In this document: positions 10,841 to 22,675 of the stretch, one piece after another
How positions within the stretch are numbered: the first letter of the stretch is position 1
Layout of the letters: every line of letters begins with the position of its first letter
Origin: Mimachlamys varia
Taxonomy: Eukaryota > Mollusca > Bivalvia > Pectinida > Pectinidae
Length of the DNA: 64,000 nucleotides
NCBI GenBank assembly: GCA_947623455.1
Contig: OX392527.1
Location: 54,604,401-54,668,400 of the forward strand
Direction of reading: 5' to 3'
Position numbers and translations under genes: made by a program
The notes under the pieces: generated by a model
Told to the model about the DNA's origin: nothing
The model's database searches: none
What the model saw: the letters and a program-made list of their open reading frames with translations, nothing else

Positions 10841-12565
10841 GTGACAAAGAAAACGCAACACATCTATCAATCTAAAAGGGCGTCACGGATACCTGAAAAA
10901 GAAAATACAACACAGCTAGCTATCAATCTAACAGGGCGCCATGGATACCCGACAAAGAAAATACAACACAGCTAGCTATCAATCTAACAGGGCGTCACAG
11001 ATACCTGAAAAAGAAAATACAACACAGCTAGCTATCAATCTAACAGGGCGTCACAGATACCTGAAAAAGAAAATACAACACAGCTAGCTATCAATCTAAC
11101 AGGGCGTCACAGATACCTGAAAAAGAAAATACAACACAGCTAGCTATCAATCTAACAGGGCGTCACAGATACCTGAAAAAGAAAATACAACACAGCTATC
11201 AATCTAACAGGGCGCCATGGATACCCGACAAAGAAAATACAACACAGCTATAAATCTAACAGGGCGCCATGGATACCCAACAAAGAAAATACAACACAGC
11301 TATCAATCTAACAGGGCGTCACAGATACCTGAAAAAGAAAATACAACACAGCTATCAATCTAACAGGGCGCCATGGATACCCGACAAAGAAAATACAACA
11401 CAGCTAGCTATCAATCTAATAGGGCGTCACGGATACCTGAAAAAGAAAATACAACACAGCTATTAATCTAACAGGGCGCCATGGATACCTGAAAAAGAAA
11501 ATACAACACAGCTAGCTATCAATCTAACAGGGCGTCACAGATACCTGAAAAAGAAAATACAACACAGCTATCAATCTAACAGGGCGCCATGGATACCTGA
11601 AAAAGAAAATACAACACAGCTAGCTATCAATCTAACAGGGCGTCACAGATACCTGAAAAAGAAAATACAACACAGCTAGCTATCAATCTAACAGGGCGTC
11701 ACAGATACCTGAAAAAGAAAATACAACACAGCTAGCTATCAATCTAACAGGGTGCCATGGATACCTAAAAAAAAGAAAATACAACACAGCTATTAATCTA
11801 ACAGGGCGTCACGGATACCTGACAAAGAAAATACAACACAGCTATCAATCTAACAGGGCGCCATGGATACCTGACAAAGATAACGCAACACAGCTATCAA
11901 TCTAACAGGGCGCCATTGGATACCCGACAAAGAAAATACAACACAGCTATCAATCTAACAGGGCGCCATGGATACCCGACAAAGAAAATACAACACAGCT
12001 ATCAATCTAACAGGGCGCCATGGATACCCGACAAAGAAAATACAACACAGCTATCAATCTAACAGGGCGCCATGGATACCCGACAAAGAAAATACAACAC
12101 AGCTATCAATCTAACAGGGCACCATTGGATACCTGACAAAGAAAATACAACACAGCTAGCTATCAATCTAACAGGGCGCCATGGATACCTGACAAAGAAA
12201 ATACAACACAGCCATCAATCTAACAGGGCGTCACGGTTACCTAAAAAAGAAAATACAACACAGCTATTAATCTAACAGGGCGCCATTGGATACCTGACAA
12301 AGAAAATACAACACAGCCATCAATCTAACAGGGCGCCATGGATACCTAAAAAAGAAAATACAACACAGCTAGCTATCAATCTAACAGGGCGTCACGGTTA
12401 CCTAAAAAAGAAAATACAACACAGCTATTAATCTAACAGGGCGCCATTGGATACCTGACAAAGAAAATACAACACAGCCATCAATCTAACAGGGCGCCAT
12501 GGATACCTGACAAAGATAACGCAACACAGCTATCAATCTAACAGGGCGCCATGGATACCTGGCAT
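10841..12565. repeat. Splice-site minisatellite, block 3 (about 32 units)
   Basis: The largest block of the 52/56-bp array. It includes homogeneous runs such as 11.93-12.1 kb, where several units with the AG-destroying 'cccgacaaag' variant are adjacent, and units with 'gccatcaatct'. The last unit decays at 12540-12600. Confidence 0.9.
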
Positions 12566-12716
12566 AGAATTTACAACACAACTAACAGTCTTAGAGGTTG
12601 TCTTGGATACAAAGCAGAGATGTTACAACACAATTATCGATTTAACCTAGAAATTATGAAATCATGATAATTACTGTTGAGTTTTTCCCAAAACTTTCTT
12701 GCATACAGGACATAAA

Positions 12717-13250
12717 CAAGAGGCCCAATGGGCCTGCATCTCTCACCTGGTATCAATCTCTGACTTATAGTGTAACCCTAAAGTCCCCTAAAATCTTTAA
12801 CTGTTAGACATTTAGAAGAACATGTTAAGATTTAACATATTTTACCCCTGTGACCTTATAAGACAACATCATTTTCATTTTCAAATTTTGTTTGGCTTCA
12901 TCCCAGGATGCTACCGGCCAAATATCATGTCTTTAGGCATTTGGGTTTATCAGAAGAAGTCGCTCAAAGCTTTTAATCGATTTGACCACTGTGACCTTTA
13001 ATATGGGTCAAGCTCATTTTCCTTCCCAAAGTTTGTCAAGCTTCATCCAAGGAACCTTTCAGCCAAATATCATGCTTCTAGGGCTTTTGGAATTTCAGAA
13101 GAAGTCATTTAAAGGTTTTAACAGATTTGACCCCTGTGACCTTGAATATAGGTGAAGGTCATTTCTTTTCGCAAACTTTGTCAGGCTTCATCCAAGGAAC
13201 CTTTCAGCCAAATATAATGCTTATTTGGCAGGAAGCATCATTAGGTGCCC
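12717..13250 (+). mobile_element. Hairpin-ended element, 5' part
   Basis: Starts CAAGAGGCCCAATGGGCCTG, with 'catctctcacctggtatcaatc' next, as in the copies at 33496 and 52328. Degenerate internal repeats contain 'tgaccttgaatataggt' and 'caaggaacctttcagccaaa'. The 3' end is not clear; it runs into the inverted repeat at 13255. Confidence 0.6.
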
Positions 13251-13254
13251 AGGA

Positions 13255-13513
13255 TTCAAAATTGTACTTATGGTGGGACTGACCCCCTAGGGGGCTGAGG
13301 GGTTGGGCCAAAAGGGGTTATTTAGCTATATTGGTTTAAACTACTTCTTCTCCATAATTACTGACTGGAAATAAGGGATGCTTCCTGCCAAATAAGGTTG
13401 ATTTTCAATCAGTGGTTATGGAGAAGACGTCCCTAATATCAATATAGCTAAATACTTCTTTTATGGCCCCACCCCTCAGCCCCCTGGGGGTCAGTCCCAC
13501 CATGAGTACAATT
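13255..13513. repeat. Imperfect inverted repeat, arms about 90 bp
   Basis: Left arm 'tggtgggactgaccccc', 'gggctgaggggttggg', 'tatttagctatattgg'. Right arm in inverse order 'caatatagctaaata', 'ccccacccctcagccc', 'gggggtcagtcccacca'. The loop of about 70 bp contains another inverted pair with 13222 (cttatttggcaggaagcatc). Confidence 0.8.
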
Positions 13514-13589
13514 TTGTACTGGGTTGACGGGTGTACTAAAAGCAGTCAACCAATCAGCACCGACGAGGACAGCATACAGCCGAATATGT

Positions 13590-13930
13590 TAGACATAAAA
13601 AACACAAACTCCTTGTGATTTCAGCATTTTTTCTTTGAAAAGAAAATATGGATATGTATTGGACTGTTTTGAGTCCCTAAAGGGTTATTTTCCAAACTCT
13701 AACTTTTATCATTACTGGTTCAACTCGCATGTTTGCGACCTTGCTGGTTACTGCCGGGTATTAATATTACGCGACCTTCACTCTTTGCAATACACAAACC
13801 GGTGAACCTCCTATGTCGTTCTTGACACATTTCTACCGGCAGGATTGAATTGTCCAGTATGATTTTACACAAGAAAGGCATTTTTAACATCAGAGTGCTA
13901 AAAACGATATAATTCTTAATTTACTATATG
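13590..13930 (-). mobile_element. TIR element A, inverted copy, left part
   Basis: Reverse complement of about 3190-3530 in the first copy of element A (for example 'gaaaatatggatatgtattg' and 'accggtgaacctcctatg'). It is interrupted at 13940 by the 9-bp-TSD element and resumes at 19136-19461. Its outer left terminus is missing. Confidence 0.75.
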
Positions 13931-14109
13931 CCTTTTGATGGGGGGTTCCCACGTTCCCCACTTTTTATATAACACAGGAAAGTGTTGATATAGGAGAACA
14001 ATGGCAAACCAATTATAGTCTGTTTCTTACTAGGTAACTAATATTTACGTGAGTGTGTAAAAATTACCTGTGTGAACGTTACCTGTGTCTATAGACTATA
14101 GTATATACA

Positions 14110-16218
14110 AGAGCACCGCAAGCGGAGGCATGATACGCCCGCCGTACCATATCGGAAGTATAATGGTATGGAAACACAAAGAAAGTTCTGACACTTTCTA
14201 CATAATAACTGAAAACTACATCAGATACAAAGTCCTAAAGGGCCATAACTCTAGTAAATATTGTCAAATTAAACTGTCATTCAGGAAAACACAATTTCAT
14301 GTCATAATGATTAAACCTAGCAAGTTTTGAAGATATCGATTGAAAATTGTAGGAGAAGATCTCCGGACAAAACAATTTACAACAGAAATGCATTTTCTAC
14401 ATAAAGCCTATATATTGCAATTGCAATTATGCGATGCTGTTACGCGAAAAGTTGAAATAACTCAACAAAACCCATAATATATGTTAAATATTTTAGATAT
14501 TCGAAGTACCATACAAAATTTTAGAGGAATTGAAGAAAACCCAAAAAAGTTCTGACATTTTTTACATAAGGTCTGAAATTGCATCAGATACGGAGTTCAA
14601 AAGGGCCATAACTCTAGTAAATATTGTCAAATTAAACTGTCATTCAGGAAAACACAATTTCATGTCATGATGATTAAACCTAGCAAGTTTTGAAGATATC
14701 GATTGAAAATTGTAGGAGAAGATCTCCGGACAAAACAATTTACAACAGAAATGCATTTTCTACATAAAGCCTATATATTGCAATTGCGATTATGCGATGC
14801 TGTTACGCGAAAAGTTGAAATAACTCAACAAAACCCGTAATATATGTTAAATATTTTAGATATTCGAAGTACCATACAAAATTTTAGAGGAATTGAAGAA
14901 AACGCAAAAATGTTCTGACATTTTTTACATTAGGTCTGAAATTGCATCAGATATGAAGTTTCAAAGGGCCATAACTCTTGTAGATATTGTTGAATCAAAC
15001 TGTCTTTCAGGAAAACACAACTTCATGTCCTGTTGATTAAGCCTACCAGGTTTGAAAGATATCAGTTGAAAACTGTAGGAGAAGATCTCCGGACAAAACA
15101 ACAGTTTACAACAGAAGTGCATTTTCTACATAAAGCCTTTATTTAGCAGTTGCAAATATGCAAAGCTGTTACGCGAAAAGTTGAAATAACTCAACAAAAC
15201 CCATAACATATGTTAAATATTATAGCTTTTCAAAGTGTCAAACCAAATTTCAGAGGAATTGAAGAAAACACAAAAAAGTTCTGACACTTTCTACATAATG
15301 CCCGAAATTGCTTCAAATATGATGTTCCAAAGGGCCATAACTCTTGTAGATATTGTTGAATCAAACTGTCTTTCAGGAAAACACAACTTCATGTCATGGT
15401 GGTGAAGCCTACCAAGTTTGAAAGATATCAGTTGAAAACGGTAGGAGAAGATCTCTGGACAAAACAACAGTTTACAACAGAAGTGCATTTTCTACATAAA
15501 GCCTTTATTTAGCAGTTGCAAATATGCAAAGCTGTTACGCGAAAAGTTGAAATAACTCAACAAAACCCATAATATATGTTGAATATTATAGCTTTTCAAA
15601 GTGTCAAACCAAATTTCAGAGGAATTGAAGAAAACACAAAAAAGTTCTGACACTTTCTACATAATGCCCGAAATTGCTTCAAATATGAAGTTCCAAAGGG
15701 TCATAACTCTTGTAGATATTGTTGAATCAAACTGTCTTTCAGGAAAACACAACTTCATGTCATGGTGGTGAAGCCTTCCAAGTTTGAAAGATATCGGTTG
15801 AAAACTGTAGGAGAAGATCTCCAGACAAAACAACAGTTTACAACAGAAATGCATTTTCTACATGTGCCTTTATCTAACCATGCAATGCTGTTACGCAAAA
15901 AGTTGAAATAACTCAACAAAACCCGTAATATATGTTAAATATTATAGCTTTTCGAAGTACCATACCTTAAACACAAAAATGTTCTGACGTTTTCTACATA
16001 ATGCCCAAAATTGCAACCAAAAGGGCCATATAACTCTTGTAAATATTGTCGAATCACACTGTCATTAAGGAAAACACAACTTTATGTCATGGTGGTGAAG
16101 CCTACCAAGTTTGAGAGAAATCGGTTGAAAACTGTAGGAGAAGATCTCTGGACAAATAAAAGTTTACGACGGACAACGCCATACCATAATACGTCCCGTA
16201 ATTTTTGACGGGCGTATA
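14110..16218 (+). mobile_element. Tandem-repeat element C, full-looking copy
   Basis: Left end 'caagcggaggcatgatacgc'. Right end has a hairpin (cccgtaatttttgacggg) then cgtataa. The core is about six units of about 365 bp, each with 'ttcaggaaaacacaa', 'gtttgaaagatatcgg', 'gagaagatctccggac' and 'gttgaaataactcaacaaaa'. A gtttacgacggac motif precedes the terminal hairpin. Non-coding. Other copies are the mosaic at 27.6-37.84 kb and the one at 45.73-49.14 kb. Confidence 0.75.
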
Positions 16219-18900
16219 ATAAGACCAAACACTTGATTACATGAGCAAAAAATATTTTTATAATTTAACTCTAATTCATTCATTGGATTTCCTTAATTGA
16301 TATTATTATATATTACATTAATTACAGAAAAATTATGTTTCTTTCATTCAGTATTACATACACTGTATATGTTAGTACATGCGTTTCAATACTTGTACAT
16401 AATGATTACATATTACATTTAATTCAATATTTCAAACACTTCAAATTTACATGTTACATGATAAATTATCAATAGGAAATCTTCATTATTAACTGAAAGT
16501 TCCATAGTCAATTGCAATATTTGCATAATTGTTTAATTACAAATACTTTATAGCAAAATAAAAAGCTATATTGTGTATTCGTTGATTATACTAAAACATT
16601 CGATTATGACAAATCTCATGACAATCTTTGGCTTAAAATATGGAGAAGTGGAATTAGGGAAAAGTTGTTGAATATATTTTAGTCAGTTGATGAAAATGCA
16701 AAATCTGGTACAAAATTAAGCAGGAAATGTTATGCTTTGTTCTATATACATGTCAGACTTTTACAAGGATAGGCTTTTAGTTATCACCCATGCTGTTTTC
16801 TCTGTTTGTAAATTATATGGAAAGCGTACTTATTTATTCAAATTGACAGAGTTATCAATTACAATTATTAAATTAATTTCTTATAGTATACGCTAATGAT
16901 AGTTTTATTTTCAGAAGATGTTGAAGATTTTCAAAATATGCTATATTGTTTGCAGGTTTATACTGAAAGATAGAGTTCAACTGTGAATACGGCAAAGAAA
17001 AACAATTTCTTTCAATTTTATTTATTCCGTATGCAACAGCATATAGGATTACAATTATATTTTAGGCCATACCAATTTGATCTATTGTTCTTTGGAAAAT
17101 GAGATTTCAAAATTGGAGCGAGCGGGCGAAATTATTTTGTTTTTACAAAATTTTTGAATTCCTTAAAATGTCGAGCGAGCGGTAGTTTTCAAAAGACTAA
17201 ATGTCAGAATACATGTTTGACTATTAATATAATGTATCATCAAACAGTACACATATTTAAATTGTTGTTGTTGTTCCTGAAACGGGTCGATAAAATTTCC
17301 ACTTTTTAACTAAGTAGGAATTCTGACTCTCGCACCCGCCTGTCGTCCAAATATTTAGCGGGTCAGAGAGTCAGAACCTGTATGATGTAACGCTATAAAA
17401 CAAACCCTGAATGCTAAATATATGGCACTAGATATTTTGCAGACATAACCTTTCAGCTACAATAATAATAATTGTAATATTAATTGACACAAGCATTATT
17501 TGTGTACTATCATATCCATATCATTAAGTTTAATATCAGCTTATAAACCGACGTCCCATATATATATACCGTCAATTGTTGTCTATCTCGAGGTTGAAAA
17601 AGCATCATGAACCCAGTGTTACACTGTAAACCATTCGGGATTTAAATGTATGCCATTCAAGTTCGAATGGTAATACCTACATAAATATTCCAAAATATCA
17701 ATAGCAAACAAGTTTTTTTTTAACTATCAACAGTGTCCTATTCTATTAACACTAAGACTGATGAAATGACTGATGTCTGCCAAATTGGGTCGATTGCTTG
17801 GAAAGAATATCGATTTGAAATTCAATATAGAGGTGTTATTATAGTCGTACATTTGTATTAACATCTCTTCTGATATCGCCTACTTAATATTTTTAAAGGA
17901 TTTTAAAAGATATTTTCTGTTCACTGAAGTCGCCTTTTAGTGAGACTGCTTGAGTTCTGTATTTTGTTTTTTTGATCAAGAGATCTTGGAACGATTAACC
18001 ATCTATTGCAGTATTTTGCAATACATTATGGTGACAAGTTTATGTAGTGACCAACACGATAAGAAAGTCATTTTTGACACATTTCCAGTTTTTTTTCAAA
18101 AGTGAAAAAGCCTCGTAGTGCATTTCCCTCGTGTTGCTGCCGAAAAAACGCTTGAAATACCATTTTTACCTTCGTTTCAAACATTCAAATGATCCGGAAT
18201 AGCACTTTCTAACTTTTGAACCATTGTAAAATATATCCAGATTCATCGTTTTTCATAGACGATAAAATTGGAGCGTTAATATTTTACTTTTACTTTTATT
18301 TTTCCAAAACAGGAGCGGTAAATCCGACGAACAATAAATCAAATTGACATGGCCTTAAATATATATTAAATCATATAGCATTTTGCAAGATGTCGGAGAC
18401 CACAACTAATATATATCGTTTTAATTATAAGGATTACATGCTTAATATTGAAACAAAAATATATTTCTTTATTCACTATTTGACATGTTTGTCACATATA
18501 TACTTAATTATGGTTGAGAGGTGTAGACTAGGGTCATCATCTAGCACAAAAAATCGAAAATGTACATCTTCTTTTTCTGAACTATTGAATGTGAAGAAAA
18601 CTGTTGATAGTTCTATGGTATATTTTGAAATGGGTTGATATTATTTACATGAACAGCATAAAACAAATATCATGAAATATTGGTTAAAATTGATAAAAAG
18701 AAAAAACATGTGTATAAAAGGCATGTTATGACACTTTTTTTGAGCTCAATATCAGGAAGCCAAGTTATAAATCAAACTGGATTTATCAAGTTAAATATAA
18801 TCTATGTAGAATCTATGATCTGTTAAATTTTATTCTTATAAGATCATATTGAAGTTACAATGACAAAGTAAATTTCCATTTGAAAACTATCTATTTAATT
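16219..18900. other. AT-rich interior of element B1, no gene recognised
   Basis: No protein family was recognised. An 82-codon frame at 18390-18638 lacks any recognisable motif. Two short 'gcgagcgg' clusters occur at about 17118 and 17174. Confidence 0.4.
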
Positions 18901-19135
18901 ATCTAAAGTTCCAATGTATCATAAAATAAACCAATATGCTTCATCTAATCATATCAGCACATTTAAGATATATATCTATATTAGATATAGAGGTTCACCA
19001 CTGGTTGAAACACAGGTAAAAACACAGGTAAATACTACCAAAATTAATCAGAAACAGACTATAATCCTTCTAACAACATTCCTCCCCATATGTTTTTTTT
19101 AAAAAGTGGGGAAGGTGGGATACAGCCCTTTTGAT

Positions 19136-19461
19136 AATGTAGCTTCAATACAATCTCGACCTGAAAGTTCAGGCTACTTTCCTGGAGTTTATTTACCAGA
19201 TCCTATCGTATTGTATGGCTTTTATAATTGCAACTTTTCGTGGTTGTAAAAAGATCATGCAAATCAGGAATTATTTAACAAAATATCAACAGTTAACTAC
19301 CGCCAAGATATTTCAAGTCATTGTGAAAATACCCGAAAAATTAACGATACATGATCGCGACTAAGTCAAGGTTTTTGCTTGTTCTTGCGTATAGTGCGCA
19401 CCCCCTTCTTGACACTTTCGATTTTCCCTAAAATAGTGTACACTAGCGAGAAATTACGGTA
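19136..19461 (-). mobile_element. TIR element A, inverted copy, right part with terminus
   Basis: Inverse of about 2865-3185 in copy 1, ending with the terminus 'tagcgagaaattacgg'. It joins 13590-13930 once element B1 and one CCTTTTGAT are removed. Confidence 0.8.
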
Positions 19462-19873
19462 ATCACAGAATGTTCCTTGGTTCCTCAAATAGGGCTTCCA
19501 TACATTAGGACGGGTTCCACCACCGTGTTATATAATTTCGTGAATACGTCATATGACATGCCTCCTAACGAAATATGTTTTCCTATGAAAGCTACTAGAG
19601 GAGGGGGGGACGTCATTTTTTCCGGAACAGCCCTTAGATATCCTTTATATACTTGCAAGGTTTTCTTAAAGTGTTTTGTAATTTTCTTTCATTTGTTTTG
19701 TAATTAACTCAATTCACCCAATAATGAAGTGTTCCAATCTTTGAAACAGAAGAATTCAAATGTTCCTTCAGAGATGAATGAGTTAAAAGGTCAGATCTCA
19801 ATTTTTTTTAATTCTCTACTTTATCATAGAGAACATTTAAATATGTTGGTATCTTTCCAGGGACATAACTCAC

Positions 19874-20043
19874 ACTCATCACAGTAACTGTTCCCACAGC
19901 AAGGAATAACCACGGCCTCCCTCAGCAGGTCCCGACACAGGGGACAGATGAGCTCGTTTGGTACGGGAGATACCTCCTGTTTCTCCACAGATGGCATGGG
20001 CATGAAAGGTGGTCTCTCCTTCTTTCCCTTCTGAAAGGCCTCT
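19874..20043 (-). CDS. RBBP6: RBBP6 exon: first half of RING/U-box
   Basis: Minus-strand exon of 170 nt, acceptor tgtttaacag, donor GTGAGT. One base completes the lysine codon split from the exon at 20895-21065 (…IIDK-EAFQKGKKERPPFMP). It then reads NELICPLCRDLLREAVVIPC and CGNSYCDE, ending one base into the next cysteine codon. This is the RBBP6 RING/U-box signature: CPLC, the CC pair and CDEC, completed by CPSC in the exon at 4429-4810. The intron to that exon is about 15 kb and holds the splice-site minisatellite and the nested transposons. Confidence 0.95.
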
Positions 20044-20221
20044 CTGTTAAACATAAGACAGGAACATGTCAAGACACAAAAGTGATGTATGGGCCAGTAA
20101 AAGAGGGAATGTATGCCAAAGTAGTCTTATTAGAACTTTAATGATTATTTTTTTCTTCATTTGGAATCACTTTATGTTTGAAATAATGTCTGGGCTGGTT
20201 GTTCAGGGGAAAATACATGTA

Positions 20222-20388
20222 CAGTAAAACCCCACTTAACTGAACTGGTGGAGACCTGATCAATAGTTTGAGGAATACATGGTTTTCAAGTAATCCGAGG
20301 TTGGTTGAATATGTAGGAACTCCATAGGGACCCAATTAAAAGATCTGTTCGGGGAACGAGGGGCATTTCATTAAGTGGGGTTTAACTG
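20222..20388. mobile_element. pogo-like MITE (CAGTAAAACCCC), TA flanked
   Basis: 167 bp with inverted termini CAGTAAAACCCCACTTAACT and ttaagtggggtttaactg, flanked by TA on both sides. A related copy is at 56012-56189. Intronic in RBBP6. Confidence 0.85.
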
Positions 20389-20894
20389 TAGTTTCAAAAA
20401 CAATGTCTACCAGTGATTTTCTTATCCTTTAATTATTGGTGCCTCTACCTTTTCAAATGGGAAAATGAACCAGTATTTTCATCTGATTTGGATTTTTTCT
20501 CATTAGAGAGAGCTTTTAGGCCATTTTCTCCATTTATCCATTTTTAAGTGTCTGAAGAACTATGTAAATGCTTATTTTCATACTTCAAAAAAATATTTCT
20601 TCACATTCATTGATGTACATACAGTTTCAATTTTTGCTTGGGAAAATTTGAATACAAAATTGGGAAATACAGCAAAGTATATAGCCCCAAATGTACCACA
20701 AAAAACCCCCCAATTTTTACTGTTGTTGTTTTTAGTATTCAAATGAGTACATACATAAAATGTTATGAATTTTTGGTTGCTAAAACATATTAGACAGTAA
20801 GTCCACTATTGATGTAAGTAAGAGTTTGACAGATAATGGGACCCAGCGAGACTGACTTGTTTATAGTGTTGTCCCAGGACAGACTATGACTTAC

Positions 20895-21065
20895 TTGTCA
20901 ATGATGGGGACAGCGTACTGTCCTGTCGACATCAGGAGGGCTCCAGGTGAATGCTTGTCATCACACAGGGTGAGAAAACTTGTAGGTATACCCGTGGAGC
21001 GTTTGATTCTGTTCGGGTTAACTACTTCCTGTGGTTTGGCTGAAGGATCATCCAGGTCATTTTCC
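20895..21065 (-). CDS. RBBP6: RBBP6 exon between zinc knuckle and RING
   Basis: Minus-strand exon of 171 nt, acceptor tctgttgatag, donor GTAAGT. It reads KNDLDDPSAKPQEVVNPNRI, then KRSTGIPTSFLTLCDDKHSP and GALLMSTGQYAVPIIDK. The IKrSTGIP and GqYAvP-ID motifs match the conserved segment that lies between the zinc knuckle and RING in animal RBBP6. One base (G) precedes the first full codon, whereas the zinc-knuckle exon ends in phase 0. The two therefore do not join directly: a small unseen exon with length of 2 modulo 3, or a one-base error in the AAAAA run, is needed. Confidence 0.88.
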
Positions 21066-21424
21066 TATCAACAGAAGACAGGAGTTAGTACCTCAGTCCA
21101 GAATAAGTGGGAGGTATTCATAAATACAAAATCTATATAATGTGAATGTAAATGGCACCAAAAGCTAGTCTATAATACTCTATAAAAAGAATACTTGCAT
21201 CTAATAAGAAATATATTTGTATTCAGGGCATTCATAATTAAACCACTTGATTATAGTACACATTTAATTTTTCATGTATGTATTATTCATTAAGATAGCT
21301 GTTGGGTGATAATGTTCAGGTAATATTTTTGAACCAATTTCAATAAATCAAACATATGAACACAATTAAACAAGTCTAATTTAGGTAAACACAATTTGTT
21401 ACTTCATATGTTTGACTTTATTCT

Positions 21425-22400
21425 ACAGAGATTCAACAGTCAAAACTAAAAGCTCAGAGGTTTAACAGTCAAAACCTAACTAAAAGCTCAGAGGTTTAAC
21501 AGTCAAAACCTAACTAAAAGCTCAGAGGTTTAACAGTCAAAACCTAACTAACAGCTCAGAGGTTTAACAGTCAAAACCTAACTAACAGCTCAGAGGTTTA
21601 ACAGTCAAAACCTAACTAACAGCTCAAAAACCTAACTAAAAGCTCAGAGGTTTAACAGTCAAAACCTAACTAAAAGCTCAGAGGTTTAACAGTAAAAACC
21701 TAACTAAAAGCTCAGAGGTTTAACAGTCAAAACCTAACTAATAGCTCAGAGGTTTAACAGTCAAAACCTAACTAAAAGCTCAGAGGTTTAACAGTCAAAA
21801 CCTAACTAAAAGCTCAGAGGCTTTACAGTCAAAACCTAACTAAAAGCTCAGAGGCTTAACAGTCAAAACCTAACTAAAAGCTCAGAGGCTTAACAGTCAA
21901 AACCTTACTAAAAGCTCAGAGGTTTAACAGTCAAAACCTAACAAAAAGCTCAGAGGTTTAACAGTCAAAACCTAACTAAAAGCTCAGAGGTTTAACAGTC
22001 AAAACCTAACTAACAACTCAGATGTTTAACAGTCAAAACCTAACTAATAGCTCAGAGGTTTAACAGTCAAAACCTAACTAACAGCTCAGAGGTTTAACAG
22101 TCAAAACCTAACTAACAACTCAGATGTTTAACAGTCAAAACCTAACTAATAGCTCAGAGGTTTAACAGTCAAAACCTAACTAAAAGCTCAGAGGTTTAAC
22201 AGTTAAAACCTAACTAAAAGCTCAGAGGTTTAACAGTCAAAAACTAACTACCAGTAATAGCTCACAAAGTTTAACAGTCAAAACCTAACTACCAGTAATA
22301 GCTCACAAAGTTTAACAGTCAAAACCTAACTACCATTAATAGCTCACAAAGTTTAACAGTCAAAACCTAACTACCATTAATAGCTCACAAAGTTTAACAG
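21425..22400. repeat. 33-35-bp minisatellite, about 28 units
   Basis: Units of 'cagaggtttaacagtcaa' plus 'aacctaactaaaagct' with single-base variants, changing at 22240 to a longer form with 'accagtaatagctcacaaag'. It lies in the RBBP6 intron between 20895-21065 and 23072-23174. The core 'acagtcaaaacctaacta' is shared with the adjoining 39-bp array. Confidence 0.95.
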
Positions 22401-22675
22401 TCAAAACCTAACTAATCAGCTCATAGTGTTGTGCGACAGTCAAAACCTAACTAATCAGCTCATAGTGTTGTGCGACAGTCAAAACCTAACTAATCAGCTC
22501 ATAGTGTTGTGCGACAGTCAAAACCTAACTAATCAGCTCATAGGGTTGTGCGACAGTCAAAACCTAACTAATCAGCTCATAGTGTTGTGCGACAGTCAAA
22601 ACCTAACTAATCAGCTCATAGTGTTGTGTGACAGTCAAAACCTAACTAATCAGCTCATAGTGTTGTGCGACAGTC
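22401..22675. repeat. 39-bp minisatellite, about 7 units
   Basis: Units of 'aatcagctcatagtgttgtg' plus 'cgacagtcaaaacctaact'. The period is 39 bp, a multiple of three, so it reads as a repeated 13-residue frame on the plus strand (LCDSQNLTNQLIV). That frame is an artefact; no start or gene context supports it. Confidence 0.95.

Larger units (their letters stand above)
13940..19126. mobile_element. TIR transposon B1 with 9-bp target duplication
   Basis: Flanked by CCTTTTGAT at 13931-13939 and 19127-19135. The interrupted element A is continuous when one copy is removed. Termini are GGGGGGTTCCCACGTTCCCC and, inverted, GCTGTATCCCACCTTCCCC, both followed by ACTTTTT. Inside each end lie 'ccaattatagtctgttt' and its inverse 'aaacagactataat', shared with the element at 43531-45458. 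No transposase was recognised. A 9-bp duplication suggests a Mutator-type integrase; hAT (8 bp) is the alternative. A tandem-repeat element (14110-16218) is nested inside. The stretch 16219-18900 is AT-rich and unassigned. Confidence 0.75.

Noticed and set aside
4742..12275. Open frames of 60-70 codons on the plus strand with repeated NRASWIPDKENTTQLAINLTG-like text
   Set aside because: They run through the 52/56-bp minisatellite; period and composition explain them. The real coding sense here is the minus-strand RBBP6 exon.
18390..18638. 82-codon plus-strand frame in element B1
   Set aside because: AT-rich composition, no motif recognised, no neighbouring exon. It could be a transposase relic but nothing supports it.
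21425..22675. CRISPR-like look of a regular repeat array
   Set aside because: There are no unique spacers; the whole unit repeats, and the DNA is clearly eukaryotic.
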